A stretch of 21,826 nt of DNA, taken from positions 1 through 21,826 of the forward strand of contig CAKUIV010000018.1 in the NCBI GenBank assembly GCA_934661105.1. The letters are read 5' to 3'. Every line of letters starts with the position of its first letter. Position 1 is the stretch's first letter. Below, one piece after another: positions 1 to 6,460 of this stretch. The position numbers and the translations under genes are program-made. Origin of the DNA: an uncultured Ellagibacter sp. (GTDB lineage Bacteria; Actinomycetota; Coriobacteriia; Coriobacteriales; Eggerthellaceae). The notes under the pieces were generated by a model. It was not told where the DNA came from. It made no database searches and saw nothing but the letters and a program-made list of their open reading frames with translations.

Positions 1-95
1 GTTACGAGAAGGGCGCGACCGTCGTGGGCGGTGTCGTGCTCATCCTGATCGGGCTCAAGATCCTCCTCGAGCACCTAGGAATCATTGCGCTATAG
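1..95 (+). CDS. mntP: MntP-family manganese efflux pump, C-terminal fragment
   Basis: Only the last 30 codons are present, read in frame 3 and ending at a TAG at 93-95. The peptide ends with a glycine- and leucine-rich membrane helix containing GGVVLILIGLKILLEHLG. This resembles the last transmembrane helix of MntP (YebN, DUF204) Mn2+ exporters, which typically end in a G-x-I-L-I-x-I-G-x-K-I-L-x-E-H-L pattern. The gene runs in from outside the window and converges on pheA, with only 5 bases between the two stop codons. The family call rests on this short tail, so another small membrane protein cannot be excluded. Confidence 0.6.
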   Translation, partial: YEKGATVVGGVVLILIGLKILLEHLGIIAL

Positions 96-100
96 CGACG

Positions 101-952
101 TTATTCGATCGGGTAGCTTCCGAGCACCTTCACCTCGCGCAGCTTCAGGCGCAGGCAATTCAGGGCGGTTTGGATGTTCGGCTCGTTCGCATTGCCTTCG
201 AACTCGATGAAGAACATGTAGTCGCCGAGCGCCTGCTTGGTGGGACGCGACTGGATGAGCGACAGGTTCACGCCAGCGTAGGCGAATTCAGATAGGATCA
301 TGTTCAGGGTGCCTGCGCGGTCCATGTTCAAGAACAGCACGACCGACGTCTTGTAGCGCTTCCCCGTGAACACGGGAGCGTGCCCCTGGCGTCCGACGAG
401 CGCGAACACGGTCTGGTTGCCGAAGTGGTCCTCGATGTCGGTGGCGCGGACCTCGGCGCCGTGCAACTTCGCCGCAAGCGCGTTCGCGATGCCGGCAACG
501 TGCGGATTCTCGGCCGCAAGCCGCGCGCTTTCCGCGGTCGACGAGGTGGTGATGCTCGCGCGCCCGGGCAGCTTCTCGGAAAGGAAGCGGCGGCACTGGG
601 CGAGTCCCTGCGCGTGGCTCGCCACGGTCTCGATGTCCTCGAGCGGGACGTCGGGGGCTGTGACGAGGCAATGGTGGATGTCGACCACGGTTTCCCCCAG
701 GATCACCGAGGAGCTGTTCAGCGCGAAGCCGTCGAGCGTTGCCGTGACGGGTCCTTCGATGGAGTTCTCCTTGGCGACCACGCCGTACTCGCACCTTCCG
801 CGATCGACGCAGTCGAACACCTCGCCGAACGACGTGCATTCGACGAGCTCGGGCTCGTCGATGCCGAGGCGCTCGGCGAAGGCGAGCGTCGCCTCGTGGG
901 AATAGGTGCCGGCGGGGCCGAGATATGCAAGTGCGTTATCGGGTGAGTTCAT
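101..952 (-). CDS. pheA: Prephenate dehydratase with C-terminal ACT domain
   Basis: The 283-residue length matches monofunctional prephenate dehydratases, which turn prephenate into phenylpyruvate in phenylalanine synthesis. The PDT domain (about residues 8-185) shows YLGPAGTYSH at 10-19, KENSIEGPV at 61-69, SHAQGLAQC at 112-120 and TTSSTAES at 135-142. The regulatory ACT domain (about 200-283) holds AGTLNMILSEFA and QSRP, which stand where GALV and ESRP occur in Phe-binding homologues. The catalytic TRF motif reads T181-V182-F183, so the usual Arg is Val, while the essential Thr is kept. The ATG at 952 is preceded by a CAGGAG ribosome site about 11 bases upstream. The gene stands alone, divergent from the hydrogenase locus. 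Feedback control by phenylalanine is expected from the family but the ACT residues are divergent. Confidence 0.93.
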   Translation of the reverse strand: MNSPDNALAYLGPAGTYSHEATLAFAERLGIDEPELVECTSFGEVFDCVDRGRCEYGVVAKENSIEGPVTATLDGFALNSSSVILGETVVDIHHCLVTAPDVPLEDIETVASHAQGLAQCRRFLSEKLPGRASITTSSTAESARLAAENPHVAGIANALAAKLHGAEVRATDIEDHFGNQTVFALVGRQGHAPVFTGKRYKTSVVLFLNMDRAGTLNMILSEFAYAGVNLSLIQSRPTKQALGDYMFFIEFEGNANEPNIQTALNCLRLKLREVKVLGSYPIE

Positions 953-1021
953 AAGGTGTCGATGCTCCTGTTCGCAGTCTTCGTCTTTCGCATACCCGCA
1001 ATAAATATGCGACAGCTTCGT

Positions 1022-1050
1022 ATTGTAACGGCTTGCATCGAGCCGCTGAA
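1022..1050 (-). promoter_or_regulatory. Candidate pheA promoter
   Basis: On the minus strand, a -35-like TTCAGC (1045-1050) is followed after 17 bases by a -10-like TACAAT (1022-1027), about 70 bases upstream of the pheA start. The -35 match is weak. Pattern match only. Confidence 0.25.
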
Positions 1051-1071
1051 TGACGAGTATGATTCGTTGCC

Positions 1072-1100
1072 TTGTTTTTCGTTCGAATTCGCGATATGGT
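1072..1100 (+). promoter_or_regulatory. Candidate promoter for the hydrogenase operon
   Basis: TTGTTT at 1072-1077 and TATGGT at 1095-1100 are separated by 17 bases. Transcription from here would give a leader of about 260 bases that contains both inverted repeats at 1150-1206. A start site nearer the gene is equally possible. Pattern match only. Confidence 0.28.
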
Positions 1101-1149
1101 AGCGAAGCGGTGACATTCTGCTAAGCCGTTTCAGTCAACTTATGTTTAC

Positions 1150-1167
1150 GATAATTGCTACTTTATC
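1150..1167. promoter_or_regulatory. Inverted repeat GATAA-N8-TTATC, possible operator
   Basis: GATAA at 1150-1154 and TTATC at 1163-1167 form a perfect 5-bp dyad with an 8-base spacer, about 200 bases upstream of the hydrogenase small-subunit start. The size and spacing suit a dimeric helix-turn-helix protein, but 5-bp dyads also arise by chance in AT-rich DNA. Confidence 0.25.
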
Positions 1168-1178
1168 AGGCACAATAT

Positions 1179-1206
1179 ATGTTACTGAATCTTGCGCGCG
1201 TAACAT
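1179..1206. promoter_or_regulatory. Inverted repeat ATGTTAC-N14-GTAACAT, possible operator
   Basis: ATGTTAC at 1179-1185 and GTAACAT at 1200-1206 are perfect complements around a 14-base spacer. Arm centres lie about two helical turns apart, as in sites bound by a dimeric regulator on one face of DNA. The site lies 163 bases upstream of the small-subunit ATG in otherwise AT-rich DNA. It does not match the FNR/CRP consensus (TTGAT-N4-ATCAA). Confidence 0.4.
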
Positions 1207-1368
1207 TTTTGGGACAGTCAAACGTTATTTGCGCACAACGCCTTTTTTCTGCAAATCAATATGCCTACAATGTGTAAGCTTCAATTCGGAAGACTCGGAA
1301 GCGCTGTGTTCTTACGCGGAATCGCGCTGCCGACATGACCACTTTTGAGAGGAAAAGGAGGTGTGCAC

Positions 1369-2694
1369 ATGGTAAACGAAGCTACTGCTTCGGATTTCTT
1401 CAGCACGCTTGAGGCGCGGGGGGTTACGCGCCGCAGCTTCATGAAGCTGTGCGGGACCGTCGCGGTCGCAGCCGGTCTGTCCGAGCTCGCCGCACCGCGC
1501 GTCGCGCAGGCGCTTGAGGAATCGGTTATCGGTGCAACCAAAGGAAGCCTGTACCCCGTGATCTGGATCGAGGGTGCGTCGTGCACGGGCTGCACGGAAT
1601 CGTTCGCCCAGAGCGAGACCCCGGACGCCGGCGAGGTCGTGCTCGATCTTCTGTCCCTTAACTACTCCGAGACGCTGTCCGCCGCGGCGGGTTGGTCGAT
1701 GGAAGAAGCTAAGGAACAGACCATCGCCGCTGGCAACTACATCCTTGTGTACGAAGGCGCGGTTCTCGAGGGCTGGGGCGGCCAAGCGCTCCGCGTCGCC
1801 GGCAAGCCCGGCACCGAGCATCTTATCGAGGCCGCCGAGAAGGCGAACGCGGTCGTCGCGCTCGGTTCCTGCGCGGTGAACGGCGGCTGGATGGGGGCTC
1901 ATCCCAATTCGGCTGGCGCGCTCGGCGTCGAGCAATTCTTGAAGAAGAACGGCATCGACACCCAGGTCATCAACGTTCCCGGCTGCCCGGCGAACCCGGA
2001 GTGGCTCGTGTCCGTGCTCGTCGACGTCATCATGATGGACGGCAAGCAGCTCAAGCTCACGTCCGACAACAAGCCCCAGGGCATCTTCGGCCAGACGATC
2101 CATGACAACTGCGAGCGTCGCGGCCACTTCGAGAACGGCGAGTTCGTCTACAAGTTCGGTTCCGAGGAAGAGGCCAAGGGCTACTGCCTGTACCCGCTCG
2201 GCTGCCGCGGACCGCAGACCAAGTCGAACTGCGGCGTCACCATGTGGAACAACCGCCGCAGCTGGTGCGTGCAGGCGGGTTCCCCCTGCATCGGCTGCTG
2301 CGAGGCAAACCCCAACGACCCGGGCGACAACTGGGTCGAGGTGAACACCCCGTTCTACAAGCGCCATCGCGACCTGCGCATCGGCGACTTCATGGTTCAG
2401 CCCGGCACCATCGCGCTCACGCTCACCGGCTTGGTGGCCGCAGCGCTCGTCGTGCACGGCTTCGGCATGAAGGCTACCGGACGTATGGACGGCGGCGCGG
2501 ACTTCGAAACCATCCGCAAGTGGGACGAAAACCATCCCGACCAGGCAATCGGCACCTACGACCTCACCGACGAGGAGAAGGCGCAGGCCTGCAAGGAGAA
2601 CTCCGGCAACGTGTCTCAGAAGGAACGTCTCTACGATTCCCTCGGCGTTCGCCCCGACATCAAGAAAGACGACACGAAAGGAGGCCAGGAGTAA
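1369..2694 (+). CDS. hyaA: [NiFe]-hydrogenase small subunit, Tat-exported
   Basis: This 441-residue subunit relays electrons from the Ni-Fe site through three Fe-S clusters. A twin-arginine signal is visible (T20-R-R-S-F-M-K26) with a probable cut after AQA near residue 48. Ligands can be placed by motif: proximal cluster C72, C75, C168, C206; distal cluster H245, C248, C273, C279; medial cluster C288, C307, C310. C300 sits in SWCVQAGSPC exactly where the classical [3Fe-4S] enzymes have Pro, so a medial [4Fe-4S] cluster is predicted. A hydrophobic helix at about 348-368 anchors the protein, followed by an unusually long tail of about 70 residues. ATG 1369 is chosen because AAAAGGAGGTG lies just upstream; an in-frame TTG at 1345 precedes that ribosome site. 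The stop at 2692-2694 directly abuts the next ATG, implying translational coupling. Confidence 0.96.
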   Translation: MVNEATASDFFSTLEARGVTRRSFMKLCGTVAVAAGLSELAAPRVAQALEESVIGATKGSLYPVIWIEGASCTGCTESFAQSETPDAGEVVLDLLSLNYSETLSAAAGWSMEEAKEQTIAAGNYILVYEGAVLEGWGGQALRVAGKPGTEHLIEAAEKANAVVALGSCAVNGGWMGAHPNSAGALGVEQFLKKNGIDTQVINVPGCPANPEWLVSVLVDVIMMDGKQLKLTSDNKPQGIFGQTIHDNCERRGHFENGEFVYKFGSEEEAKGYCLYPLGCRGPQTKSNCGVTMWNNRRSWCVQAGSPCIGCCEANPNDPGDNWVEVNTPFYKRHRDLRIGDFMVQPGTIALTLTGLVAAALVVHGFGMKATGRMDGGADFETIRKWDENHPDQAIGTYDLTDEEKAQACKENSGNVSQKERLYDSLGVRPDIKKDDTKGGQE

Positions 2695-4359
2695 ATGACA
2701 CGTTCGATCATCGACCCGATCACCCGTATCGAAGGCCATCTTCGCGTCGAGATGGAAGTCGAGAACGGCAAGGTGTCCGACGCGTGGGTGTCGGGCGGCT
2801 GCTTCCGCGGCATCGAGCTCGTCGTTGAGAACCGCACCCCCGAAGATGCGGCTCAGATCGTCGAGCGCATCTGCGGCGTGTGCCCGGTTTCCCATGCGCA
2901 TGCCTCCTCGAAGGCCGCTGAGGATGCTTACGGCATCGAGATTTCCAACAACGCGCGCATCATCCGCAACCTCATCGAGGGCGCCCAGTTCCTGCACAGT
3001 CATATCCTGTGGTTCTACAATCTGGCCGGTCTCGACTACATCAACCCGTTGAACGCCCTGAAGGCGAACGTCGGCGATGCCTACGATCTCGCCGCGTCTG
3101 CCGGTGCGTCCACCTCGAGCGACCTGTACGCGCTGAAGGAGCACCTGTCGAAGTTCGCGAACAACGGCCAGCTGTCCATCTTCTCCGGCAACTGGTTCGA
3201 CGCCGAGGACGGCACGGGCTTCAAGCTTCCGGCCGAGCTCGACCTCATCTGCACCGCCCACTACCTCGAGGCGCTCAAGATGCAGGCGAAGGCCAGCGAG
3301 ATCTCCGCGCTGCTCGGCGGCAAGATGCCGCATGTCATGACCATCGTCCCGGGCGGCACCGCGTTCGTGCCGACTTCCCAAAAGCTCGACGATTTGAAGT
3401 ACCTCGTCGACGAGCTGTACAACTGGGTCGAAGCGACGATGCTTCCCGACGTGCTTGCCATCGCGCCGTACTACAAGGATGCTCTGAACTGGGGCAAGGG
3501 TCCCGGTCGCTATATCGCATGGGGCGTGTTCGAGAACAAGAGCATGCTCATGAACGACCGCTACCTGCCGGCCGGCGTCCTGCAGGACGGCCTCAAGCTC
3601 GAAGACGCGGACCCGTCCAAGATCTCCGAGTACGTGGGCCATTCCTGGTACAAGGGTGAAGGAACCTATCAGGCGCCGGACTACACGACCGAGCCCGAGT
3701 TCACCCAGTACTACAAGGACAACTCCGACACGGTCAACGACCGCTACTCCTGGGTCAAGTGCCCGGGCTACGACGGAAAGCCGATGGAGGCCACGTCGCT
3801 GTCCCGTATCCTCGTCGCCTACAAGCGCAACGTGCCGTTCATCGTCAAGCACGTCGACGCCGTGCTTGAGGCTCTCGGCGCTCCGGGCAACCTCAACGCC
3901 CTCGCGTCCACGCTTGGCCGTACCGCGATTCGCCAGGTCGAGACGCTCTACATCGCCGGTCTCATGAAGGACTGGGTCGACGAGCTCATCGAGGCCGTGA
4001 AGAGCGGCGACAGCGAGTACTTCCGCGAGCCGATGCGCACCACCGGCGAAGGCGTCGGTATGTGGGAGGCCCCGCGCGGCGCTCTCTATCACGCCGAGAA
4101 GGTCGAGAACGGCCGCATCAAGGGTTATCAGATCATCATCCCGTCCACGTGGAACCTCGCTCCGCACAACGAGAGCGGCGAGTACGGCCCGCTCGAGCAG
4201 GCGCTCATCGGCGTGCCGGTCGGCGACATCGAGAAGCCGATCAACGCGCTGCGCACCGTCCACAGCTTCGACCCGTGCACCGCTTGCTCCGTGCACGTGA
4301 GCGAGCCTGCGACCGGCAAGCACTTCGAAACCGTCACCAATCCTTGGGGGGTGAAGTAA
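2695..4359 (+). CDS. hyaB: [NiFe]-hydrogenase large (catalytic) subunit
   Basis: The 554-residue protein carries the Ni-Fe(CN)2CO site. The N-terminal motif RICGVCPVSHAHAS supplies C60 and C63, with H67 behind them, and the C-terminal motif DPCTACSVH supplies C528, C531 and H534. The early RIEGHLR motif is also typical. After H534 comes a 20-residue extension that family precedent says is removed by a dedicated endopeptidase once nickel is inserted. A candidate protease is encoded at 5572-6150. The protein has no signal peptide and should be exported folded with the small subunit on its Tat signal. The stop is one base before the cytochrome gene. Length and all four metal cysteines are intact, so an active uptake hydrogenase is expected. 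Both Ni-ligand pairs are Cys, so this is not a [NiFeSe] enzyme. Confidence 0.97.
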   Translation: MTRSIIDPITRIEGHLRVEMEVENGKVSDAWVSGGCFRGIELVVENRTPEDAAQIVERICGVCPVSHAHASSKAAEDAYGIEISNNARIIRNLIEGAQFLHSHILWFYNLAGLDYINPLNALKANVGDAYDLAASAGASTSSDLYALKEHLSKFANNGQLSIFSGNWFDAEDGTGFKLPAELDLICTAHYLEALKMQAKASEISALLGGKMPHVMTIVPGGTAFVPTSQKLDDLKYLVDELYNWVEATMLPDVLAIAPYYKDALNWGKGPGRYIAWGVFENKSMLMNDRYLPAGVLQDGLKLEDADPSKISEYVGHSWYKGEGTYQAPDYTTEPEFTQYYKDNSDTVNDRYSWVKCPGYDGKPMEATSLSRILVAYKRNVPFIVKHVDAVLEALGAPGNLNALASTLGRTAIRQVETLYIAGLMKDWVDELIEAVKSGDSEYFREPMRTTGEGVGMWEAPRGALYHAEKVENGRIKGYQIIIPSTWNLAPHNESGEYGPLEQALIGVPVGDIEKPINALRTVHSFDPCTACSVHVSEPATGKHFETVTNPWGVK

Positions 4360-4360
4360 G

Positions 4361-5059
4361 ATGGCGCATCTTGCACACTATCGCGAGGCGCATCCTCTCG
4401 TCTTCGTCATCACCCACTGGATCAACCTCATCGCGATGATCGTCCTGATCGTCACCGGTTTCTGCATCCATTTCCCGTTCTGGCCCTACTTCGAGAGCAT
4501 GGCCCGCGGCATGCACGTGTTCTTCGGCTTCGTGCTGTTCCTGAACTGCGTGTTCCGCATCATCGCCGCGTTCTTCGTGAAGACGGCTCCCACGGGCGGC
4601 ACCCGCAAGCAGGTCACCGACTACAAGACCTGGTTGCCGCAAAAGGATAACCGCCATCAGGGCCTCATCTGGGTCAAGTACTACCTGTTCCTGAAAAAGG
4701 ATCATCCGCTCGGCGCGAAGCTCGGCGTGCCCCAGAAGATTTCCTACCTGCTCATCCCGGTGCTGATCATCGTCATGTTCTACACCGGCATGTGCCTGTG
4801 GGTCCCCACCATGGACCTGCCCTTCTTCGCGGCGGGCACGAGCCTGGTCGGCGGCCTCATGTCGATGCGCATCATCCACTACTTCATGATGTACATCTTC
4901 ATCATCTTCATGTTCATCCACGTGTACCTGGCGAACATCGAAGGCATCGCCCCCACGAAGCTCATGTTCTTCTGGAAGGAGCATGGCGGACTGGTGTACG
5001 ATCCGGATACGCACACTATCGTCGGCGAAGACGATCTGGGCGAATCCAAGAAGCACTAA
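4361..5059 (+). CDS. cybH: Ni/Fe-hydrogenase b-type cytochrome subunit
   Basis: This 232-residue integral membrane protein anchors the hydrogenase and passes its electrons to menaquinone. Four hydrophobic helices are visible, at roughly residues 14-36, 48-70, 125-147 and 170-195. Candidate haem-ligating histidines lie in ITHWINL (helix 1), GMHVFFG (helix 2), and IIHYFMMY and FIHVYLAN (helix 4), the HyaC/cytochrome b561 pattern for two b haems. The length fits the family. It starts one base after the large-subunit stop, with a GGGGGTGAAG ribosome site inside that gene. It is the last gene before a strong terminator, so 1369-5059 looks like the structural transcript. Confidence 0.93.
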   Translation: MAHLAHYREAHPLVFVITHWINLIAMIVLIVTGFCIHFPFWPYFESMARGMHVFFGFVLFLNCVFRIIAAFFVKTAPTGGTRKQVTDYKTWLPQKDNRHQGLIWVKYYLFLKKDHPLGAKLGVPQKISYLLIPVLIIVMFYTGMCLWVPTMDLPFFAAGTSLVGGLMSMRIIHYFMMYIFIIFMFIHVYLANIEGIAPTKLMFFWKEHGGLVYDPDTHTIVGEDDLGESKKH

Positions 5060-5070
5060 AGCTTCCGTTC

Positions 5071-5102
5071 AAGGGCCCGTCTGCGAAAGGCGGGCCCTTT
5101 TT
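5071..5102 (+). terminator. Intrinsic terminator after the hydrogenase structural genes
   Basis: AAGGGCCCG (5071-5079) pairs perfectly with CGGGCCCTT (5091-5099) around an 11-base loop, and a run of five T follows at 5098-5102. It begins 11 bases after the cytochrome stop and 37 bases before the next gene. Because the two following genes appear to serve the same hydrogenase, it may act as a partial terminator that lowers their expression. Confidence 0.85.
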
Positions 5103-5138
5103 GTCTGATTCGGTTGAGGAGAAAAGGGAAGTGACGGC

Positions 5139-5570
5139 ATGGCTCGGGAATTGACCGACGAGGAAATCGCCCGCGAGGAGGAATTCCTGCGCGGAGTGCC
5201 GCGGCTGAACGTGGGCGCGCTTTTCCTGCCGCCTATTTGGGGGCCGGCCCACGGTTTCTGGGCCACGATCCTGTTCTATCCGTTGTGGCTGTTCGCCGAC
5301 AATACGTTCTATGCGGCCTATTCGACGCCGAGCGCGCTGTCGATCGTCTTCGCGGTCATCGTCTTCGCGCTGCTCACCGCGGCTACCGTCGTCTTCGCGA
5401 TCGTGAGCCAGCCCATGGCGGCGCATCGGGCGGCGGAACGCGGTGTGAGTAAGGAACGCTACCTTGCGCGCCAGCGTATCTGGGCCGCCGTGTGCGTGAT
5501 CGTGGGCGTGGCTATGATCGCTGCGGCAACCTACTACAACATCGTGATTCGTCCGGGGATGGGGGTTTAA
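5139..5570 (+). CDS. Small membrane protein of unknown function in the hydrogenase locus
   Basis: I do not recognise a named family for this 143-residue protein. It opens with an acidic stretch (residues 1-17), then N-x-G-A-L-F-L-P-P-I-W-G-P-A-H-G (about 25-39), a pattern resembling the NWGAF-LP-x-IW-x-x-HG signature of small uncharacterised membrane proteins. Three hydrophobic helices follow at about 41-56, 67-88 and 113-132, with a basic loop (AAERGVSKERYLARQR) between the second and third. The ATG at 5139 follows AAAAGGGAAG. It lies between the hydrogenase terminator and the maturation protease, whose GTG begins one base after this stop, so the two are very likely co-translated. By position it may help assemble or anchor the hydrogenase, but that is inference. 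Confidence 0.8.
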   Translation: MARELTDEEIAREEEFLRGVPRLNVGALFLPPIWGPAHGFWATILFYPLWLFADNTFYAAYSTPSALSIVFAVIVFALLTAATVVFAIVSQPMAAHRAAERGVSKERYLARQRIWAAVCVIVGVAMIAAATYYNIVIRPGMGV

Positions 5571-5571
5571 C

Positions 5572-6150
5572 GTGACCGAGGATCGAATGGCAGATGCGGT
5601 TTTCGCGCATGCAGACGAGTTTGCGCCGAAGGGCGAAGGCGCCTCGTGTCGTTGCGCCGCGGTATTTTGCGTGGGAAACCGCCTTATGCTCGACGAAGGC
5701 ATAGGCCCTGCGGTCTTCGACGCCCTCAAACGCGACTATGTCATTCCGGACAACGTGCAACTCTTCGACGTAGGCTGCATGAGCCTCGATATGCTTCCCT
5801 ATGTCGAATCCTGCGACGTCATCCTCACCGTCGACGCGGTCGACGGCACCGACGATGAGCCGGGGACGGTGTACCGTTTTCCGCCCGACGCCATGGCGCG
5901 CCATACGGGGGCTATGGCGTCGCTTCACGATTTGAAGCTCGTCGACCTGTTCGATGCGGCATCGCTGCTTGGCTATGCGGCCGAAGGGTATTGCCTGGGA
6001 ATGCGCGTCGAGAACATGTCGCCGTCGGAGTATACGGTCGATTTGACGCCGCGTGTGAAAGCGGCGCTCCCGCTTTTGGTCGAAACGGTCGTCGCCGAGC
6101 TCGACAGAAGAGGATTTCGCCTGGTGAAACGCGAAGGGAGTGTCGTGTAA
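5572..6150 (+). CDS. hyaD: HyaD/HybD-type hydrogenase maturation protease
   Basis: The 192-residue protein belongs to the peptidase M52 family, which clips the C-terminal extension of the large subunit after nickel loading. The diagnostic GNRLMLDEGIGP (acidic Ni ligand in DEG), the FDVGCMS strand, LTVDAVDG (second acidic ligand) and SLHDLKLVDLF (His ligand) appear in family order. An N-terminal extension of about 25 residues precedes the core. GTG 5572 is preferred since a G-rich ribosome site (GGGGATGGGGG) lies at the end of the preceding gene; an ATG at 5587 is the alternative. Its likely substrate is the 20-residue tail on the large subunit encoded at 2695-4359. No hypABCDEF genes are in the window, so the remaining maturation factors must lie elsewhere. 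Confidence 0.92.
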   Translation: MTEDRMADAVFAHADEFAPKGEGASCRCAAVFCVGNRLMLDEGIGPAVFDALKRDYVIPDNVQLFDVGCMSLDMLPYVESCDVILTVDAVDGTDDEPGTVYRFPPDAMARHTGAMASLHDLKLVDLFDAASLLGYAAEGYCLGMRVENMSPSEYTVDLTPRVKAALPLLVETVVAELDRRGFRLVKREGSVV

Positions 6151-6152
6151 GG

Positions 6153-6183
6153 ACGTTTCGCGGAGCCTGCTTCCGCGAAACGT
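6153..6183 (+). other. Strong hairpin just after the protease gene
   Basis: ACGTTTCGCGGA (6153-6164) and its exact complement at 6172-6183 form a 12-bp stem with a 7-base loop, 2 bases past the hyaD stop. No T-run follows, so it is not a standard terminator. It could protect the 3' end of the transcript or act with the true terminator 32 bases further on. Confidence 0.55.
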
Positions 6184-6214
6184 TATGGTACTTCGACAGT
6201 GTCTTTTATCGAGG

Positions 6215-6248
6215 AAACGCACCGCTTGCCCGCGCACGGTGCGTTTTT
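6215..6248 (+). terminator. Intrinsic terminator ending the hydrogenase accessory genes
   Basis: AAACGCACCG (6215-6224) pairs perfectly with CGGTGCGTTT (6237-6246) around a 12-base loop, followed by T through 6248. It separates the hydrogenase locus from the next operon. Confidence 0.85.
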
Positions 6249-6250
6249 CG

Positions 6251-6280
6251 TTGCCTGACGACTTTTCTCCGTGCTAGCAT
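6251..6280 (+). promoter_or_regulatory. Candidate promoter of the rhodanese/TVP38/CCG operon
   Basis: TTGCCT (6251-6256) and TAGCAT (6275-6280) are 18 bases apart, and the -10 is extended by TGC (6272-6274). The same TGC extension is seen at the candidate promoters before mfd and the hybrid kinase gene. Use of this promoter would leave a leader of about 175 bases before the first gene. Confidence 0.42.
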
Positions 6281-6390
6281 GCATGCGGCTCAACCGCCAC
6301 GCGCCCATTCTGCAAGCGGGCGTTTCGGACAATTCGGCGCCTTTCTGCCTTGTGCGCACCGTCCGTTAAAAGGGGTGGAGGCTTGAGCGG

Positions 6391-6409
6391 TGACGATTCT
6401 GCGTCGTCA
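6391..6409. promoter_or_regulatory. Dyad TGACGA-N7-TCGTCA in the operon leader
   Basis: A perfect 6-bp dyad lies 52 bases upstream of the rhodanese-lipoprotein gene. It may be an operator or a small RNA hairpin. The rest of the leader (6281-6460) shows no recognisable riboswitch and no coding signal. Confidence 0.3.
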
Positions 6410-6460
6410 TATTGAGCTAAATCATTTGTTACAACCGTATACAAAAGGAGATGCTTCACT

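Larger units (their letters stand above)
953..1368. other. AT-rich intergenic control region between pheA and the hydrogenase genes
   Basis: This 416-base gap holds no convincing gene. From about 1010 to 1345 it is clearly richer in A and T than the flanking coding DNA, as expected of a regulated promoter region. It carries a perfect 6-bp inverted repeat CGCATA (989-994) / TATGCG (1006-1011), candidate promoters on both strands, and two further inverted repeats listed separately. A frame open from 1142 to 1348 has low-complexity, unrelated sequence and no ribosome site, so I do not call it. Confidence 0.6.

Noticed and set aside
1142..1348. Small plus-strand open frame in the hydrogenase control region
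   Set aside because: No ribosome site, unlike any family, and it covers the candidate operators.
1312..4323. Very long minus-strand open frame (about 1000 codons) opposite the hydrogenase genes
   Set aside because: It mirrors the codon pattern of real genes in GC-rich DNA, with His/Arg/Asp/Val-rich composition, no ribosome site and no family motif; the plus-strand hydrogenase genes carry all catalytic residues.
5991..6386. Open frame running from hyaD through the terminator and promoter region
   Set aside because: Out of frame with hyaD and crosses two hairpins; no protein-like composition.
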